29,648 bases of DNA from the IMG/VR virus record IMGVR_UViG_3300011430_000033, positions 1 through 29,648 of that record; one strand, 5' to 3'. The notes beneath the pieces are model-generated. The model was not told where the DNA came from and did not search any database. It saw only the letters and a list, made by a program, of their open reading frames with translations. This document shows, one piece after another, positions 16,367-23,887 of this stretch (positions are counted from its first letter, which is position 1; the number at the start of each line of letters is the position of its first letter). The stretch is from a virus. A program made the translations under genes and the position numbers.

Positions 16367-16950
16367 GTCTCTTTTCTCCAACAGTTCGCCGGGGCCTCCG
16401 CGACCGGGCGGGGGTTCAACCGGGCGGCGGCGATGGCCAACTCATCCCGGCCTTGGACGCAACACTTGCCAGCGATGGTCGCGTTCGGTTTGTCCGGCGC
16501 CAGAATCTTGTTGACGGACTCCGTGCTGACGGTCTGACACACGCGGCAGATGTCGGCCCAGTTAATCGCGTAGGGGCACGTCGCGCAGATGTCCGCACGG
16601 CGTTGGATTTCCTCGGGCGTGGCCTTCTCCATCGGGCCGGCCTTCAGCGTCCGCTTGATGTCGTGGACCACATGCGACACGAGGGCCTTGGCAATTAGCG
16701 TCGGCTTCTGGCTCGTGTTCTTCGAGCAAAGCTCCGGCTGCGCCTTGCAAATCTGTTCGGTGATTTCCTGCATCGGCTCGCCGGGCGGCTTCTTCAACCG
16801 CTTCCGGTAGAGGCGCACGGACTCGGCCAGCTTCGTGAGGTTGGAGGCGACGTGCGTCACGCCCAGTTCATCCTTGAAGCGATAGCCGGCGCGCGGGTGC
16901 AACGATGGTTTGAGCCGCAATCGTGTCGGCGGGTAAAAAACGGGTGTCAT
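16363..16950 (-). CDS. Cysteine-rich, probable zinc-binding protein
   Basis: 195 aa. The C-terminal half has C122-x2-C125, C135-x2-C138, C163-C164 and C190-W, the type of ICxxCP...C..C...C...W arrangement found in small phage proteins of unknown role that probably bind zinc. The N-terminus (FKDELGVTHVASNLTKLAESVRLYRKRL) is basic and helical. It overlaps the terminase stop and the next gene's start by ATGA at each end, so it is translated as part of the packaging/sugar operon. I do not recognise a named family; nucleic-acid or metal binding is a guess from the cysteines. Confidence 0.65.
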   Translation of the reverse strand: MTPVFYPPTRLRLKPSLHPRAGYRFKDELGVTHVASNLTKLAESVRLYRKRLKKPPGEPMQEITEQICKAQPELCSKNTSQKPTLIAKALVSHVVHDIKRTLKAGPMEKATPEEIQRRADICATCPYAINWADICRVCQTVSTESVNKILAPDKPNATIAGKCCVQGRDELAIAAARLNPRPVAEAPANCWRKET

Positions 16951-18845
16951 GTCATCCAGTCTCCGGTTGAATTGCCCTCAAGACTGTCCTGAGAGCTTGT
17001 TACGTCTGTGAGCATCGGCACGGGCGCGCGGGGGTCAAGTCCCGAGGACGCGTTCGTGATGCCGGCCATGTCGTCGAGCGAGTTCGGTGCGATGTTGAAG
17101 GCGACCCGCACTCCATGAAGAAGCAGGGTAAGTGCATCGGCCTTGTTAGGACTTGAGTTACCGCGGCTTTGGTATTCATCTTTGGTTTCAACCTTCGTGA
17201 GCTTGCCGCTCGCATACCTGCGACCTTCAAGCTCCTTCGCCAGTTCGTCCGTGAAGGCCGACGGCTTGATGCGGATGAAGTTGAACTCGGCCCACTTCTT
17301 CAATGCGAACCAAAGCTCCGAGACAATGCGCTCGTATTCTTCTTTCGCGGTCTTGGTGTCGTCCTCAAGAATTTTCTTCTCCGTGGCCGACTGCATGTAG
17401 TTCACGCCGCGGACCTCGTCGGACCAAAGTGACTTGAGAAAATCATGGACCCCGGCGCCGTTGCCCGTGCGGTCGAGCATCAGGTGCCCCGGCTTGATTT
17501 TCAACTTCTGGCAAGCGCTCTTGATTTCTTCCGCCATCTTGACGGTATCGCCTTTCGGGAGCGGGAAGATTTGGTCAACCTGCAACGCCCAGCGGAACCG
17601 CGTTTGATTGTTGCGGTCTTTGAAGATGACCTCGCGGCCTTTGGGGTGGTCGAATGAAGCAGGATAACGGACGCCAACCGCTCGACCAAATCTACCAACC
17701 GCAAGCTCTGCTGTATCGCCTCCCTCAAGTGCCAAGTCGCCGCCCGCCACGATGTCAGGTTCTTCGGAGAACATGAACTCTCCGCGCGTGCGGGTGAGTA
17801 GAGTGGATGGGAGGACGGAAAAGGTTGCGCCCCCTTTGGGGAAGCAGGCGCGTGCCATTGTCCAATACCCCGGAGTGTCCGTGCCGCCTGAATTGGTGAT
17901 GATTCGTTGGAAGCCTTCATAAGTTTGGAGTCCGGGAAAGATTTCCTTTTTCTCAAGGACGTTCTCCGACTTGGCGGCGTCGAGGCGCACGACATTCCAA
18001 CCGCGTTTGCTCGTCCACTGTTGGTCGGCGTCGGCGTCGAAATGTTCCCAACCCTTCGTCGGCTCGCACCGGAGCGCGACCTGTCCCGTCGGGTCCTCGG
18101 GGTTGAAGGCGCCCATGATTTTGACGGCGTCAATGTCGGTCGTCAGCGTGCCCGCGAGATTGTCCACGTCCTTCCAGACGCCGAGCGGAATCTTTTCCAT
18201 TTCGTCGAGGAAGAACCGGCTCCGGCTCATCAGTCCGAGCGTCGGGTGCGCCACCTTACGGGGGACACGTTTGCGACCCTGTAACCGGCCAGCGGGACGT
18301 TTGCCAAGCGGAATCACAATACCGGTAATGGCTCCTTTGCGGTTCTTGGTGTCGAGGCCGATGAACAAGTCCCCGATGATACCGGGCAATGGAAGGGTAG
18401 AAGCGTTGTGCAGGCTTACCAGATGCGTGAAAAGATTGTCCTTGAGATGGTTCTCGCTCGGGCCCACAAGTGCGACGTTCGTGAACTCCGGGTCGCGAAT
18501 CCAGTCGAGCAACAACCAGACGCCACCGGAGTAGCTTTTCGATTGACTCGCGGCGCCCATGAACATGCTCAAGCTCGTCGTGCGAAGGGCCTCCCAAACC
18601 ATTTTCGTCGCGCGCGGACGCGGGTCGAATAAATTTTTCCCCCATAGTAATCCTGCGGCGTCCTCGTAGCGGTTGTTGTTGAGGCAGTAAAAAAGCAGGG
18701 AGTTGTTCCACTCAAGCGCGACCTCCTGCTTGTCCACGGCGCGCGGGTTGGCGCCGGAGAAGGACGCGATGAGGCGCCCGGCGTCAATGTGCTGGTCGGC
18801 GTGCAAGTGGCCCCCCACCTGAATGATTAACTCGTCCCGGTTCAA
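16947..18845 (-). CDS. Terminase large subunit (TerL)
   Basis: 632 aa from a TTG start. The ATPase part shows a Walker-A-like GAASQSKS (97-104) and Walker B plus catalytic Glu in FFLDEME (211-217). The nuclease part shows D370 (AGGDLALEGGD), D458 (LMLDRTGNGAG) and SPNKADA with D570, which fit the RNase-H-like metal site. It cuts and pumps DNA into the procapsid through the portal. The TTG overlaps the stop of the 77-aa gene (TTGA), in the same way as the ATGA junctions around it; a GTG ten codons on is the alternative. An open extension to 18941 would overlap that gene in another frame and is less likely. The flanking sugar enzymes are unusual neighbours. Confidence 0.9.
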   Translation of the reverse strand: MNRDELIIQVGGHLHADQHIDAGRLIASFSGANPRAVDKQEVALEWNNSLLFYCLNNNRYEDAAGLLWGKNLFDPRPRATKMVWEALRTTSLSMFMGAASQSKSYSGGVWLLLDWIRDPEFTNVALVGPSENHLKDNLFTHLVSLHNASTLPLPGIIGDLFIGLDTKNRKGAITGIVIPLGKRPAGRLQGRKRVPRKVAHPTLGLMSRSRFFLDEMEKIPLGVWKDVDNLAGTLTTDIDAVKIMGAFNPEDPTGQVALRCEPTKGWEHFDADADQQWTSKRGWNVVRLDAAKSENVLEKKEIFPGLQTYEGFQRIITNSGGTDTPGYWTMARACFPKGGATFSVLPSTLLTRTRGEFMFSEEPDIVAGGDLALEGGDTAELAVGRFGRAVGVRYPASFDHPKGREVIFKDRNNQTRFRWALQVDQIFPLPKGDTVKMAEEIKSACQKLKIKPGHLMLDRTGNGAGVHDFLKSLWSDEVRGVNYMQSATEKKILEDDTKTAKEEYERIVSELWFALKKWAEFNFIRIKPSAFTDELAKELEGRRYASGKLTKVETKDEYQSRGNSSPNKADALTLLLHGVRVAFNIAPNSLDDMAGITNASSGLDPRAPVPMLTDVTSSQDSLEGNSTGDWMT

Positions 18846-19075
18846 AGCTTGTTGGTCCGTCGTTTCTCCGGCACCGTGTTCAAGTGGACATAGAGCCCGA
18901 GCGTTTCGTCGGTCGGCTTCTGTGCCGGGCAGTCGGCCCACTGACTCGCGACCGCACGAGCGTTCTTATCTGCGTTCTTGGTGAAGTAAAGCAGGTCGTT
19001 CGCTTCCTTCAAGTTGTCCGGAAACATTTGCAGGCAGATATTGCCGCACGGGCTCAGATGGTATTTGATTCTCAT
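18842..19075 (-). CDS. Small Cys-containing protein of unknown function
   Basis: 77 aa, MRIKYHLSPCGNICLQMFPDNLKEANDLL-type start, soluble and charged, with cysteines at 10, 14 and 49. Its ATG overlaps the stop of the GT25-like gene (ATGA), and its stop overlaps the TTG start of TerL. The frame is open upstream to 19219 but that part duplicates the coding region of the GT25 gene in another frame. I do not recognise it. Its place directly before TerL could suggest a packaging accessory role, but the sequence gives no proof. Confidence 0.6.
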   Translation of the reverse strand: MRIKYHLSPCGNICLQMFPDNLKEANDLLYFTKNADKNARAVASQWADCPAQKPTDETLGLYVHLNTVPEKRRTNKL

Positions 19076-19827
19076 TTCAAGCGGGTTGGATTGCCGTAAA
19101 GTCGCCGACCGCCACCGATGGTGAGGAACCGTTTCTTCCGAATCCGGACGGCGGCGCGGTCCTTGGGTGTCGCGGGCTTTTCCTCGACGAGCGAACCTTG
19201 GCTGCGGTCGTGGTCCCAAGGCGAAGGCTCAATGAACCCGAAGCAACCTTTGAAGGTGTCCGGAATTTCTTGGTCAATCGGCCAGCCGGACCAAGGTAGG
19301 TTCGAGAAGTGGTCCGCGGCCTCGCGCGTCATCAGATACGCCAGCGAGCCGAGAACGCAATGCCAGCCACCTTCCTCGGTTTGCTTGGCGTCGTCCTTCA
19401 GAACGTAGAGCGGTCGGTTCGCCACCGTGCGAAGAACGCGAAAGCGCTTCAGGTCAAAGAGCCGCCCGTAGGTGTTGAAAACGTGGAGGTCCTGATGCTG
19501 GTGCATGTCCGCGACGCAGGCGTTCACGATGTCCTTGTATCGCCCGGTGTTCGGCACCGCGTCGTCCTCGAAGAACAGACCAATCGGTTTGCCGGTCGCG
19601 ACAAAGAGCTTCATCATTTCCTGATGCCCGCGCCAGACCCGATAGTGCGTCTGGATTTTGCAGTGGCCTTCAAACGCCGGCACGAACTTCGCATCCGCCG
19701 GAACCTCCCAGTCGGGGTTGATGTAAAACGTCGCGTCATCGTCCTTGAGCCAAGGCTTCACGAGCGGCGTGCGCTTGGGCGACGTCAGGACGTAACTAGG
19801 AACGGTGAGTTGACCGTATTTGCTCAT
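19072..19827 (-). CDS. GT25-like glycosyltransferase
   Basis: 251 aa. The protein has GLFFEDDAVP (83-92), the donor-site DD motif of glycosyltransferase family 25 (LPS beta-galactosyltransferase type: 'flEDDa'), then GSLAYLMTREAADHF (160-174), which corresponds to 'a.aYlisr.gA..l', and PIDQEIP (183-189), matching the 'piD..l' motif. A C-terminal 'SPWDHDRSQGSLV' matches the usual 'P.l..q....S' end. Such enzymes add galactose or glucose to lipooligosaccharide. No signal or membrane segment is seen, so it acts in the cytoplasm. ATGA overlaps join it to the pyruvyltransferase-like gene before it and the 77-aa gene after it. Confidence 0.75.
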   Translation of the reverse strand: MSKYGQLTVPSYVLTSPKRTPLVKPWLKDDDATFYINPDWEVPADAKFVPAFEGHCKIQTHYRVWRGHQEMMKLFVATGKPIGLFFEDDAVPNTGRYKDIVNACVADMHQHQDLHVFNTYGRLFDLKRFRVLRTVANRPLYVLKDDAKQTEEGGWHCVLGSLAYLMTREAADHFSNLPWSGWPIDQEIPDTFKGCFGFIEPSPWDHDRSQGSLVEEKPATPKDRAAVRIRKKRFLTIGGGRRLYGNPTRLK

Positions 19828-20525
19828 AGATTTTGGAACACGTTCAGGAGCGGCTTCAGGTTCAGTTTCCCCGGCAGAACTGGCTTCGCATCCGCGACCC
19901 GCTTCCAGTGCGGCAGCTTGATGCCGACGCTCGCGGCGTAATCACGGAACTTGGTGCCATCACCGAAAAGGTTGTTCGTGAGTTCAACCCAACACGCCGG
20001 GATGCCGTAGGCGTGCGCGAGAATGATGCCGTGCAGGCTGCTCGAATAAATCGTGTCGAACATCCGCATGTTGTCAATCACGCCGAGCGGGTCGCCAAGC
20101 GGGTTGATGACTGGCAGGCCCGTGGCTTTCGCTTCTTCCAAATCGCAGTAGTGCGCGAAGAACGCCGGGCCCCCGAGCTTGATGACCTTCTGGTCGTAAA
20201 CGTGCGGCATCAAGAGGGCCGGGTCCCCGAACACTTTCGGACACTCGCCGCCCGACCGAAGAACCGCGTGCCGGGTCATTGGTCCACGCACCGCCAGATA
20301 TTTCGCATCCGGGTTTACACTGTCGAGCCGGTTGCCGATGCCAGAGCCGAGGACGGTGACACCGGGCCGCGCCCATGTGGCAATCGTCCCGATGCAAATG
20401 TAATCAGCTTCGTCCTTGGAAGCCCACTCGACCTCGTAGCCGAAGCCCTTCAGGAGTTCAGGCGTCAGGACGTCCCCGCAGTTGCCGGGTTCCTTCATCC
20501 AGAATACTCGAAGGGTCTTGCTCAT
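19824..20525 (-). CDS. Polysaccharide pyruvyltransferase-like protein
   Basis: 233 aa. Features of the polysaccharide pyruvyl transferase family are GNCGD (14-18, family 'N.GD'), VRGPMTR (79-85, 'vRgp.s...l'), GDPALL (100-105) and SSSLHGIILAHAYGIP (161-176, 'sSRLHg.i.A...giP'). These enzymes put pyruvate ketals on sugars of exopolysaccharide, cell-wall polymer or lipid-linked glycan. The protein is shorter than many family members (usually 300 aa or more), so it may be a compact version. It is soluble with no membrane helix. ATGA overlaps connect it to glycosyltransferase genes on both sides, which supports a shared pathway. Substrate is unknown. Confidence 0.75.
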   Translation of the reverse strand: MSKTLRVFWMKEPGNCGDVLTPELLKGFGYEVEWASKDEADYICIGTIATWARPGVTVLGSGIGNRLDSVNPDAKYLAVRGPMTRHAVLRSGGECPKVFGDPALLMPHVYDQKVIKLGGPAFFAHYCDLEEAKATGLPVINPLGDPLGVIDNMRMFDTIYSSSLHGIILAHAYGIPACWVELTNNLFGDGTKFRDYAASVGIKLPHWKRVADAKPVLPGKLNLKPLLNVFQNL

Positions 20526-21331
20526 CGCGTCGCCGCAAAGATGGACGGCGGCATCGCTTCTTTTTCACCGGGCTTCCAGTCGCGAAGCTCAGGCCAGATT
20601 TGATACGGCTTGTAAAAATGGATGTTCTTCTGGCCGGGCGCCAGATTCGGCAGCTTGTCGTTGAGCCAGCCTTCGTAATCGTATTTCGGGTCATCGTAGT
20701 GACCGCTCCGCTTGTGCTTGAGAATGTTCTCAGCCATCGTCGGACGAACGCCCGTGAAGTGATAGATGAGCCGGGCCGGGATGGTCGCCAGCTTGCAGTT
20801 CACCCCGCGGCAGTTGACAAACTTCACCCCGGGCCCAACGTAAGCGGTCGCCGTGTCCTTGGCTCCCTCGACCGGGTAGGGAGGAATCCCCACAACGGGT
20901 ATCATGCCGACGGCTACTGCTTTCGTGCCACGGCGCGCAAGGTTCCAAATCCGATGGAACGTGCCACCAGTCCAAAGCTCATCGCCATCAACGACGAGGA
21001 TATGATTGAAGCCGAATCCGCGAACGTCGTTGAGACAGGTGTTGCGGAAGTTCGTCTCAGTGTCAATCCGCGTCTCACCGTCGAGGAACGTGACGTCCCT
21101 TCGGATGAGCGCGGTCGTGGCGCCGGCCCTTTGCAACTTGACCTGAACCCGGTGAAGCTCGTCGGTGTAATCGTCGGGGACCACTTCTCCGGACCAGTAG
21201 TGTGACGGCTGGAAAAAGAAAAACGTCTTGATGCCCTGCTTGAGGAGCGACTCGCAGACCTCGAACAAGCAGATGTCGTCCCGCACCACTTGCAGGTAAG
21301 CGCAGAAATCTTTCTTCAGCACGGGGCGCAT
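20522..21331 (-). CDS. Glycosyltransferase with DGDE motif (GT-A fold candidate)
   Basis: 269 aa. VVDGDELW at 113-120 is a DXD-type nucleotide-sugar/metal site after a hydrophobic strand ('GFNHILVVDGDE'), as in GT-A enzymes of the 'family 2-like' class. Upstream 'CLFEVCESLLKQGIKTFFFFQPS' resembles the first strand/helix unit, and 'LIYHFTGVRP..AENILKHKRSGHYDD' resembles the acceptor-side His region of enzymes annotated as glycosyltransferase family 2/92-like. No transmembrane segment is seen. It starts 1 nt after the stop of the 285-aa gene and overlaps the pyruvyltransferase-like gene by ATGA. Family is reasonably supported; the sugar is unknown. Confidence 0.65.
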   Translation of the reverse strand: MRPVLKKDFCAYLQVVRDDICLFEVCESLLKQGIKTFFFFQPSHYWSGEVVPDDYTDELHRVQVKLQRAGATTALIRRDVTFLDGETRIDTETNFRNTCLNDVRGFGFNHILVVDGDELWTGGTFHRIWNLARRGTKAVAVGMIPVVGIPPYPVEGAKDTATAYVGPGVKFVNCRGVNCKLATIPARLIYHFTGVRPTMAENILKHKRSGHYDDPKYDYEGWLNDKLPNLAPGQKNIHFYKPYQIWPELRDWKPGEKEAMPPSIFAATR

Positions 21332-21332
21332 G

Positions 21333-22190
21333 TTACTTCGCGGCCTTTCGTTTGCCGGCCCCTCGGCCCGAGGTCTGGTTGCGTGGCGTTGACTTTTTCC
21401 GCTTGACAGATTTCTTGGTGTTGACGACCGCGGGGGCGCTGATGATTTCCATTAGCTCGGCCAGAGACTTGCCGCGAGATTTTGCCGCACACTCGGCTTT
21501 GACCTTGTCAGTCCACTCACGGAACTCAGTGGCATCCATCCGTTGCGGGGTGTCCATGCGCTCGAAGTCCCAAACCATGATGTCGAACTCCGCGTTCTTC
21601 CATTCAGGATTGCGGACCCAAGTGCGTGTAAACGTCCCCTCGGTTTCCGGCAAGGCGTGTTCAATAGACACGATGCGTTTAGTCTCACCGAGGCGTTGAG
21701 GAAAAGGACCCCCGGGAAGGAACCGATACCAAGGCGTATCGTAAACGTAAGGGCACTCGAAACTTTGGTCCGAGGCGAGGAGCCACGCCTTTACCCGGCG
21801 ACAAGCGGCCCGGAACTTGATGATTTGGTGTGTGAACCAAGCGTCAAATTCCCCATAATGGCGACGAAGCTCCGAGCGAATGGTCGTAGGTGACTGGTCG
21901 CCGTGGAACAAGTTGCCGAATCCGCGGAGCGGGAGACAGGGCCAAAGGCACTTCTCGAAGGTCGAAAGGAACAGGTCATCAGTCGCCGGTTGAGCAAGTG
22001 CCCGGAACTGGTCCCAAGTTCCCTGCAACTTGATACGCCTCCCGGCGACCACGATGGGGACCTTCAGCATGACTTCCTCCTTGGGACCGCCGTAGCCTTT
22101 TGGCATGGCGCGAAGGTGGCCGAGGACTTGGTGGTAATTACCCCCGCATTTCGAGCGGAGCCAGTCTTTTACAATCTCAGTGATTTTCAT
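21333..22190 (-). CDS. Unknown protein with basic C-terminal tail
   Basis: 285 aa, first gene of the terminase/sugar operon. It has many Trp and Arg residues, a central region 'LRRHYGEFDAWFTHQIIKFRAACRRVKAWLL' and a strongly basic, probably disordered tail (last about 35 residues, KRKKSTPRNQTSGRGAGKRK). The tail suggests nucleic-acid or anionic polymer binding. I see no catalytic motif and do not recognise a family. The ATG at 22190 lacks a Shine-Dalgarno; it overlaps (ATGA) the stop of a possible 31-aa ORF, which could supply coupled translation. It is separated from the next gene by 1 nt. Confidence 0.6.
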   Translation of the reverse strand: MKITEIVKDWLRSKCGGNYHQVLGHLRAMPKGYGGPKEEVMLKVPIVVAGRRIKLQGTWDQFRALAQPATDDLFLSTFEKCLWPCLPLRGFGNLFHGDQSPTTIRSELRRHYGEFDAWFTHQIIKFRAACRRVKAWLLASDQSFECPYVYDTPWYRFLPGGPFPQRLGETKRIVSIEHALPETEGTFTRTWVRNPEWKNAEFDIMVWDFERMDTPQRMDATEFREWTDKVKAECAAKSRGKSLAELMEIISAPAVVNTKKSVKRKKSTPRNQTSGRGAGKRKAAK

Positions 22191-22282
22191 TTTCTAGGGG
22201 TGCCGCGGTGCGCGAGTTTCCCTCTTTCAGGGAGGGTGAGCCGCTCGCTTTTGTTCGTTGCTCTACACCGCAGCGGACACAT
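22187..22282 (-). CDS. Possible 31-aa leader ORF
   Basis: 31 codons, MCPLRCRATNKSERLTLPER..., very basic, with its TGA overlapping the ATG of the 285-aa gene. The ATG lies only 2 nt after the -10 box of the promoter at 22285, so it may be upstream of the transcription start, which is a point against it. It contains a small CCCTC/GAGGG hairpin. Weakly supported. Confidence 0.25.
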   Translation of the reverse strand: MCPLRCRATNKSERLTLPERGKLAHRGTPRK

Positions 22283-22284
22283 AC

Positions 22285-22313
22285 AAAGTGCCGAGTAGCT
22301 CAGAGTTTGTCAA
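22285..22313 (-). promoter_or_regulatory. Promoter of the terminase/sugar operon
   Basis: Minus strand: TTGACA (22313-22308), 17-nt spacer ending CTCGG, CACTTT (22290-22285). The stop of the preceding ORF falls inside the spacer. Leader to the ATG at 22190 is about 90 nt. Confidence 0.75.
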
Positions 22314-22935
22314 TAGGAATTTCGTCTCGCGAGTGACTTTTTATGCCGCGCGGCGAGGAGTGAGCGAAAGTTGGGGGGTTGGTCTGGCCCCCCTCCGGTT
22401 GGCACGATTCCTGCATCACGTTAGCGATAACGGGAGCCTGCATCGCCTGCTTCGCGTCGAAGGTCGAGGACATGGGATTACTTATCCCATCGCCTGCGTT
22501 GCAATGATAGCTAGTTGCGTGGGGGCTTTTCGGTAGCACGTCCGAACAGGGTTTGTGCCACGACCTGTGTGCCATCCAGAGGCGTGCCACCTGTGCCACC
22601 GATGGCACACATCCATGTGCGAAAGTGGCGCATGTAAGGGATTCCGACAGTCTCGGCCAATACTCTCGGGAGTTTCGCTCGAAAGGACTTGACACGCGCC
22701 CAACGTAAGGCCGAAAGCCTAGCTTGACCGCCATCGCTTCGAGGTTGCGGATGGAGCGAAGGGCTGACCCGCAATGGAAAGGACGCGTGAGGGTTCCGGG
22801 GTTGCCGCCGCGGGCTTCTATATTACGACGCCACGACGAACCAAAGCGCGCCTTGAAAAAGCAGAGGAGGTCCGCGCGGTATTGCTCAAGCGCCGCATCA
22901 AGCGGGAGCGGGGAGATGTGCGGGCGGGGGCGCAT
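22300..22935 (-). CDS. Unknown ORF, possibly frameshifted
   Basis: 211 codons, overlapping the small terminase candidate by 38 nt. The first about 80 residues (starting MRPRPHISPLPLDAAL, with FFKARFGSSWRRNIEARGG) have the strong third-position GC of the neighbours. From about 22690 to 22511 another minus-strand frame (open 22774-22511) has better codon use and a more protein-like sequence ('RAKLPRVLAETVGIPYMRHF'). After that this frame looks coding again, and an internal ATG at 22473 could start a separate 57-aa protein (MSSTFDAKQAMQAPVIANVM...). Thus this may be two genes, or one gene with an indel or programmed shift. No family recognised. The end overlaps the next promoter. Confidence 0.45.
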   Translation of the reverse strand: MRPRPHISPLPLDAALEQYRADLLCFFKARFGSSWRRNIEARGGNPGTLTRPFHCGSALRSIRNLEAMAVKLGFRPYVGRVSSPFERNSREYWPRLSESLTCATFAHGCVPSVAQVARLWMAHRSWHKPCSDVLPKSPHATSYHCNAGDGISNPMSSTFDAKQAMQAPVIANVMQESCQPEGGQTNPPTFAHSSPRGIKSHSRDEIPIDKL

Positions 22936-23479
22936 TGAGTTGTTCCTTCACGACTGCGGCAGAGTCAATCCCGAGCTTGTCGGCTGCGCTCATTGCCTGC
23001 ATCACCATCAACGCGATGCTTGAGCCCTTCTGTCCCTTCGCGTTGCCGTCTGGCCGTTCGTCGGCGGTATCACCAAGCGCGCGTTGCGTCATCGCCTGAC
23101 ATGCTTCGAGGCCCTTGACTAGGTCCGTCAGTGGCCGAGTGTTGAACGATGAGCCATGCGCGTTGTGAGTTGTGAGAAGCTCCACGAGTTCGCTTGCGTC
23201 CTTGGCAGAGAGTTCAGTCACGAGCTTGTCGAGGATGGACCGCATCCGATGCGACTGGACAAAGTTGACGGCGCGATTGATTTGAACCTGCGCGTCTTGT
23301 GAGTCACCTTGCCGGACTTGGTTCCAACGCTCAACCTTGTCTTGCCACCGCTCAACGATTGCGAGTTGTCGCACGTCCTGCGGGTCGAGGTTCAAAGCAA
23401 CCGCGGTTTTATCCGCGTCGCCGTTGAACATCAGGAAATGCTCGAAGATGCTGGCAACGTCCAGTTCGTTTTTGTTCAT
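22898..23479 (-). CDS. Terminase small subunit candidate
   Basis: 193 aa. Residues about 20-46 (GDADKTAVALNLDPQDVRQLAIVERW) form a helix-turn-helix of the kind found at the N-terminus of small terminases, followed by helical oligomerisation-type sequence (about 60-150) and a Pro-rich tail (PPPAHLPAPA). This subunit recognises phage DNA and regulates TerL. The start ATG overlaps the stop of the 48-aa gene (TGATG). It lies at the head of the late block, about 4 kb before TerL, rather than adjacent to it; the sugar-modification genes sit between. Function is inferred from HTH, size and gene order. Confidence 0.6.
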   Translation of the reverse strand: MNKNELDVASIFEHFLMFNGDADKTAVALNLDPQDVRQLAIVERWQDKVERWNQVRQGDSQDAQVQINRAVNFVQSHRMRSILDKLVTELSAKDASELVELLTTHNAHGSSFNTRPLTDLVKGLEACQAMTQRALGDTADERPDGNAKGQKGSSIALMVMQAMSAADKLGIDSAAVVKEQLNAPPPAHLPAPA

Positions 23480-23625
23480 CAGTATCCCGAGGGCTTGGGC
23501 TGCGCCTGTTGCTGCTTCGCTTTCCAGTCGCGCCGGTCCTTCAGTCGCTTCTGACGCGTGGCCGACTCGCGAAGGTCGCGGACGTGCTTGGGCATCCCTT
23601 TATAGAGTGGAGATTTATCGCTCAC
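23479..23625 (-). CDS. Leaderless 48-aa basic protein
   Basis: 48 aa from GTG: MSDKSPLYKGMPKHVRDLRE..., very rich in Arg, Lys and Gln. The GTG lies 5 nt after the -10 box of the promoter at 23631, and the stop shares bases with the next ATG (TGATG), so a single transcript would translate this protein first and couple it to the small terminase candidate. Coding is supported by the exact promoter/start spacing, also seen at 15585 and 107, and by the clean stop/start overlap. Function unknown; the basic composition suggests nucleic-acid contact. Confidence 0.65.
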   Translation of the reverse strand: MSDKSPLYKGMPKHVRDLRESATRQKRLKDRRDWKAKQQQAQPKPSGY

Positions 23626-23630
23626 GATAT

Positions 23631-23659
23631 GAAATGCCGACTTTCGCACCATCTGTCAA
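23631..23659 (-). promoter_or_regulatory. Leftward promoter of the late block
   Basis: Minus strand: TTGACAGAT at the -35 side (TTGACA 23659-23654), 17-nt spacer ending AGTCGG, CATTTC (23636-23631). It nearly duplicates the rightward promoter at 23953 (shared CTCTTGACAGAT and TCGGCATTTCA parts). Confidence 0.85.
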
Positions 23660-23699
23660 GAGCTACTTGGAAAACAGGCCCGCGGCCCGAGAATTTGTA

Positions 23700-23867
23700 A
23701 CCATACACCTTTCACCGGACGGGCGGGCCTATTGACTCTGATTCTGTTGTTTTTCTTATGGCCCCTTTTGAGTATATGTAATATAAAATTATTTACGCGG
23801 AATAGACATAACAAAAACAACAGAATTGAAGCTATTAGGCCCGCCCGTCCGGTGAAAGGTGTATGGT
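23700..23867. repeat. 168-bp near-palindrome between divergent promoters
   Basis: Outer arms 23700-23731 and 23836-23867 are perfect 32-bp inverted repeats, GC-rich. Inner arms (23732-23760 / 23807-23835) pair over ATTCTGTTGTTTTT and TTATG with one mismatch, after a 9-nt mostly mismatched bulge. The 46-nt centre is AT-rich (TATATGTAATATAAAATTAT). No target-site duplication is visible at its edges. It carries no gene. Candidates are a replication origin, a regulator site, a bidirectional termination/insulator structure, or a MITE-like element. Confidence 0.9.
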
Positions 23868-23887
23868 CCGCCTCCTCGCTCATCGCT

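Noticed and set aside
21413-21418. TTGACA on the plus strand within the 285-aa gene
   Set aside because: No suitable -10 box and only antisense ORFs downstream.
22688-22716. TTGACA on the plus strand at 22688
   Set aside because: No -10 box at 16-18 nt and no plus-strand gene follows.
23700-23867. CRISPR-like repeat
   Set aside because: There is only one inverted pair; no series of direct repeats with spacers exists in the window.
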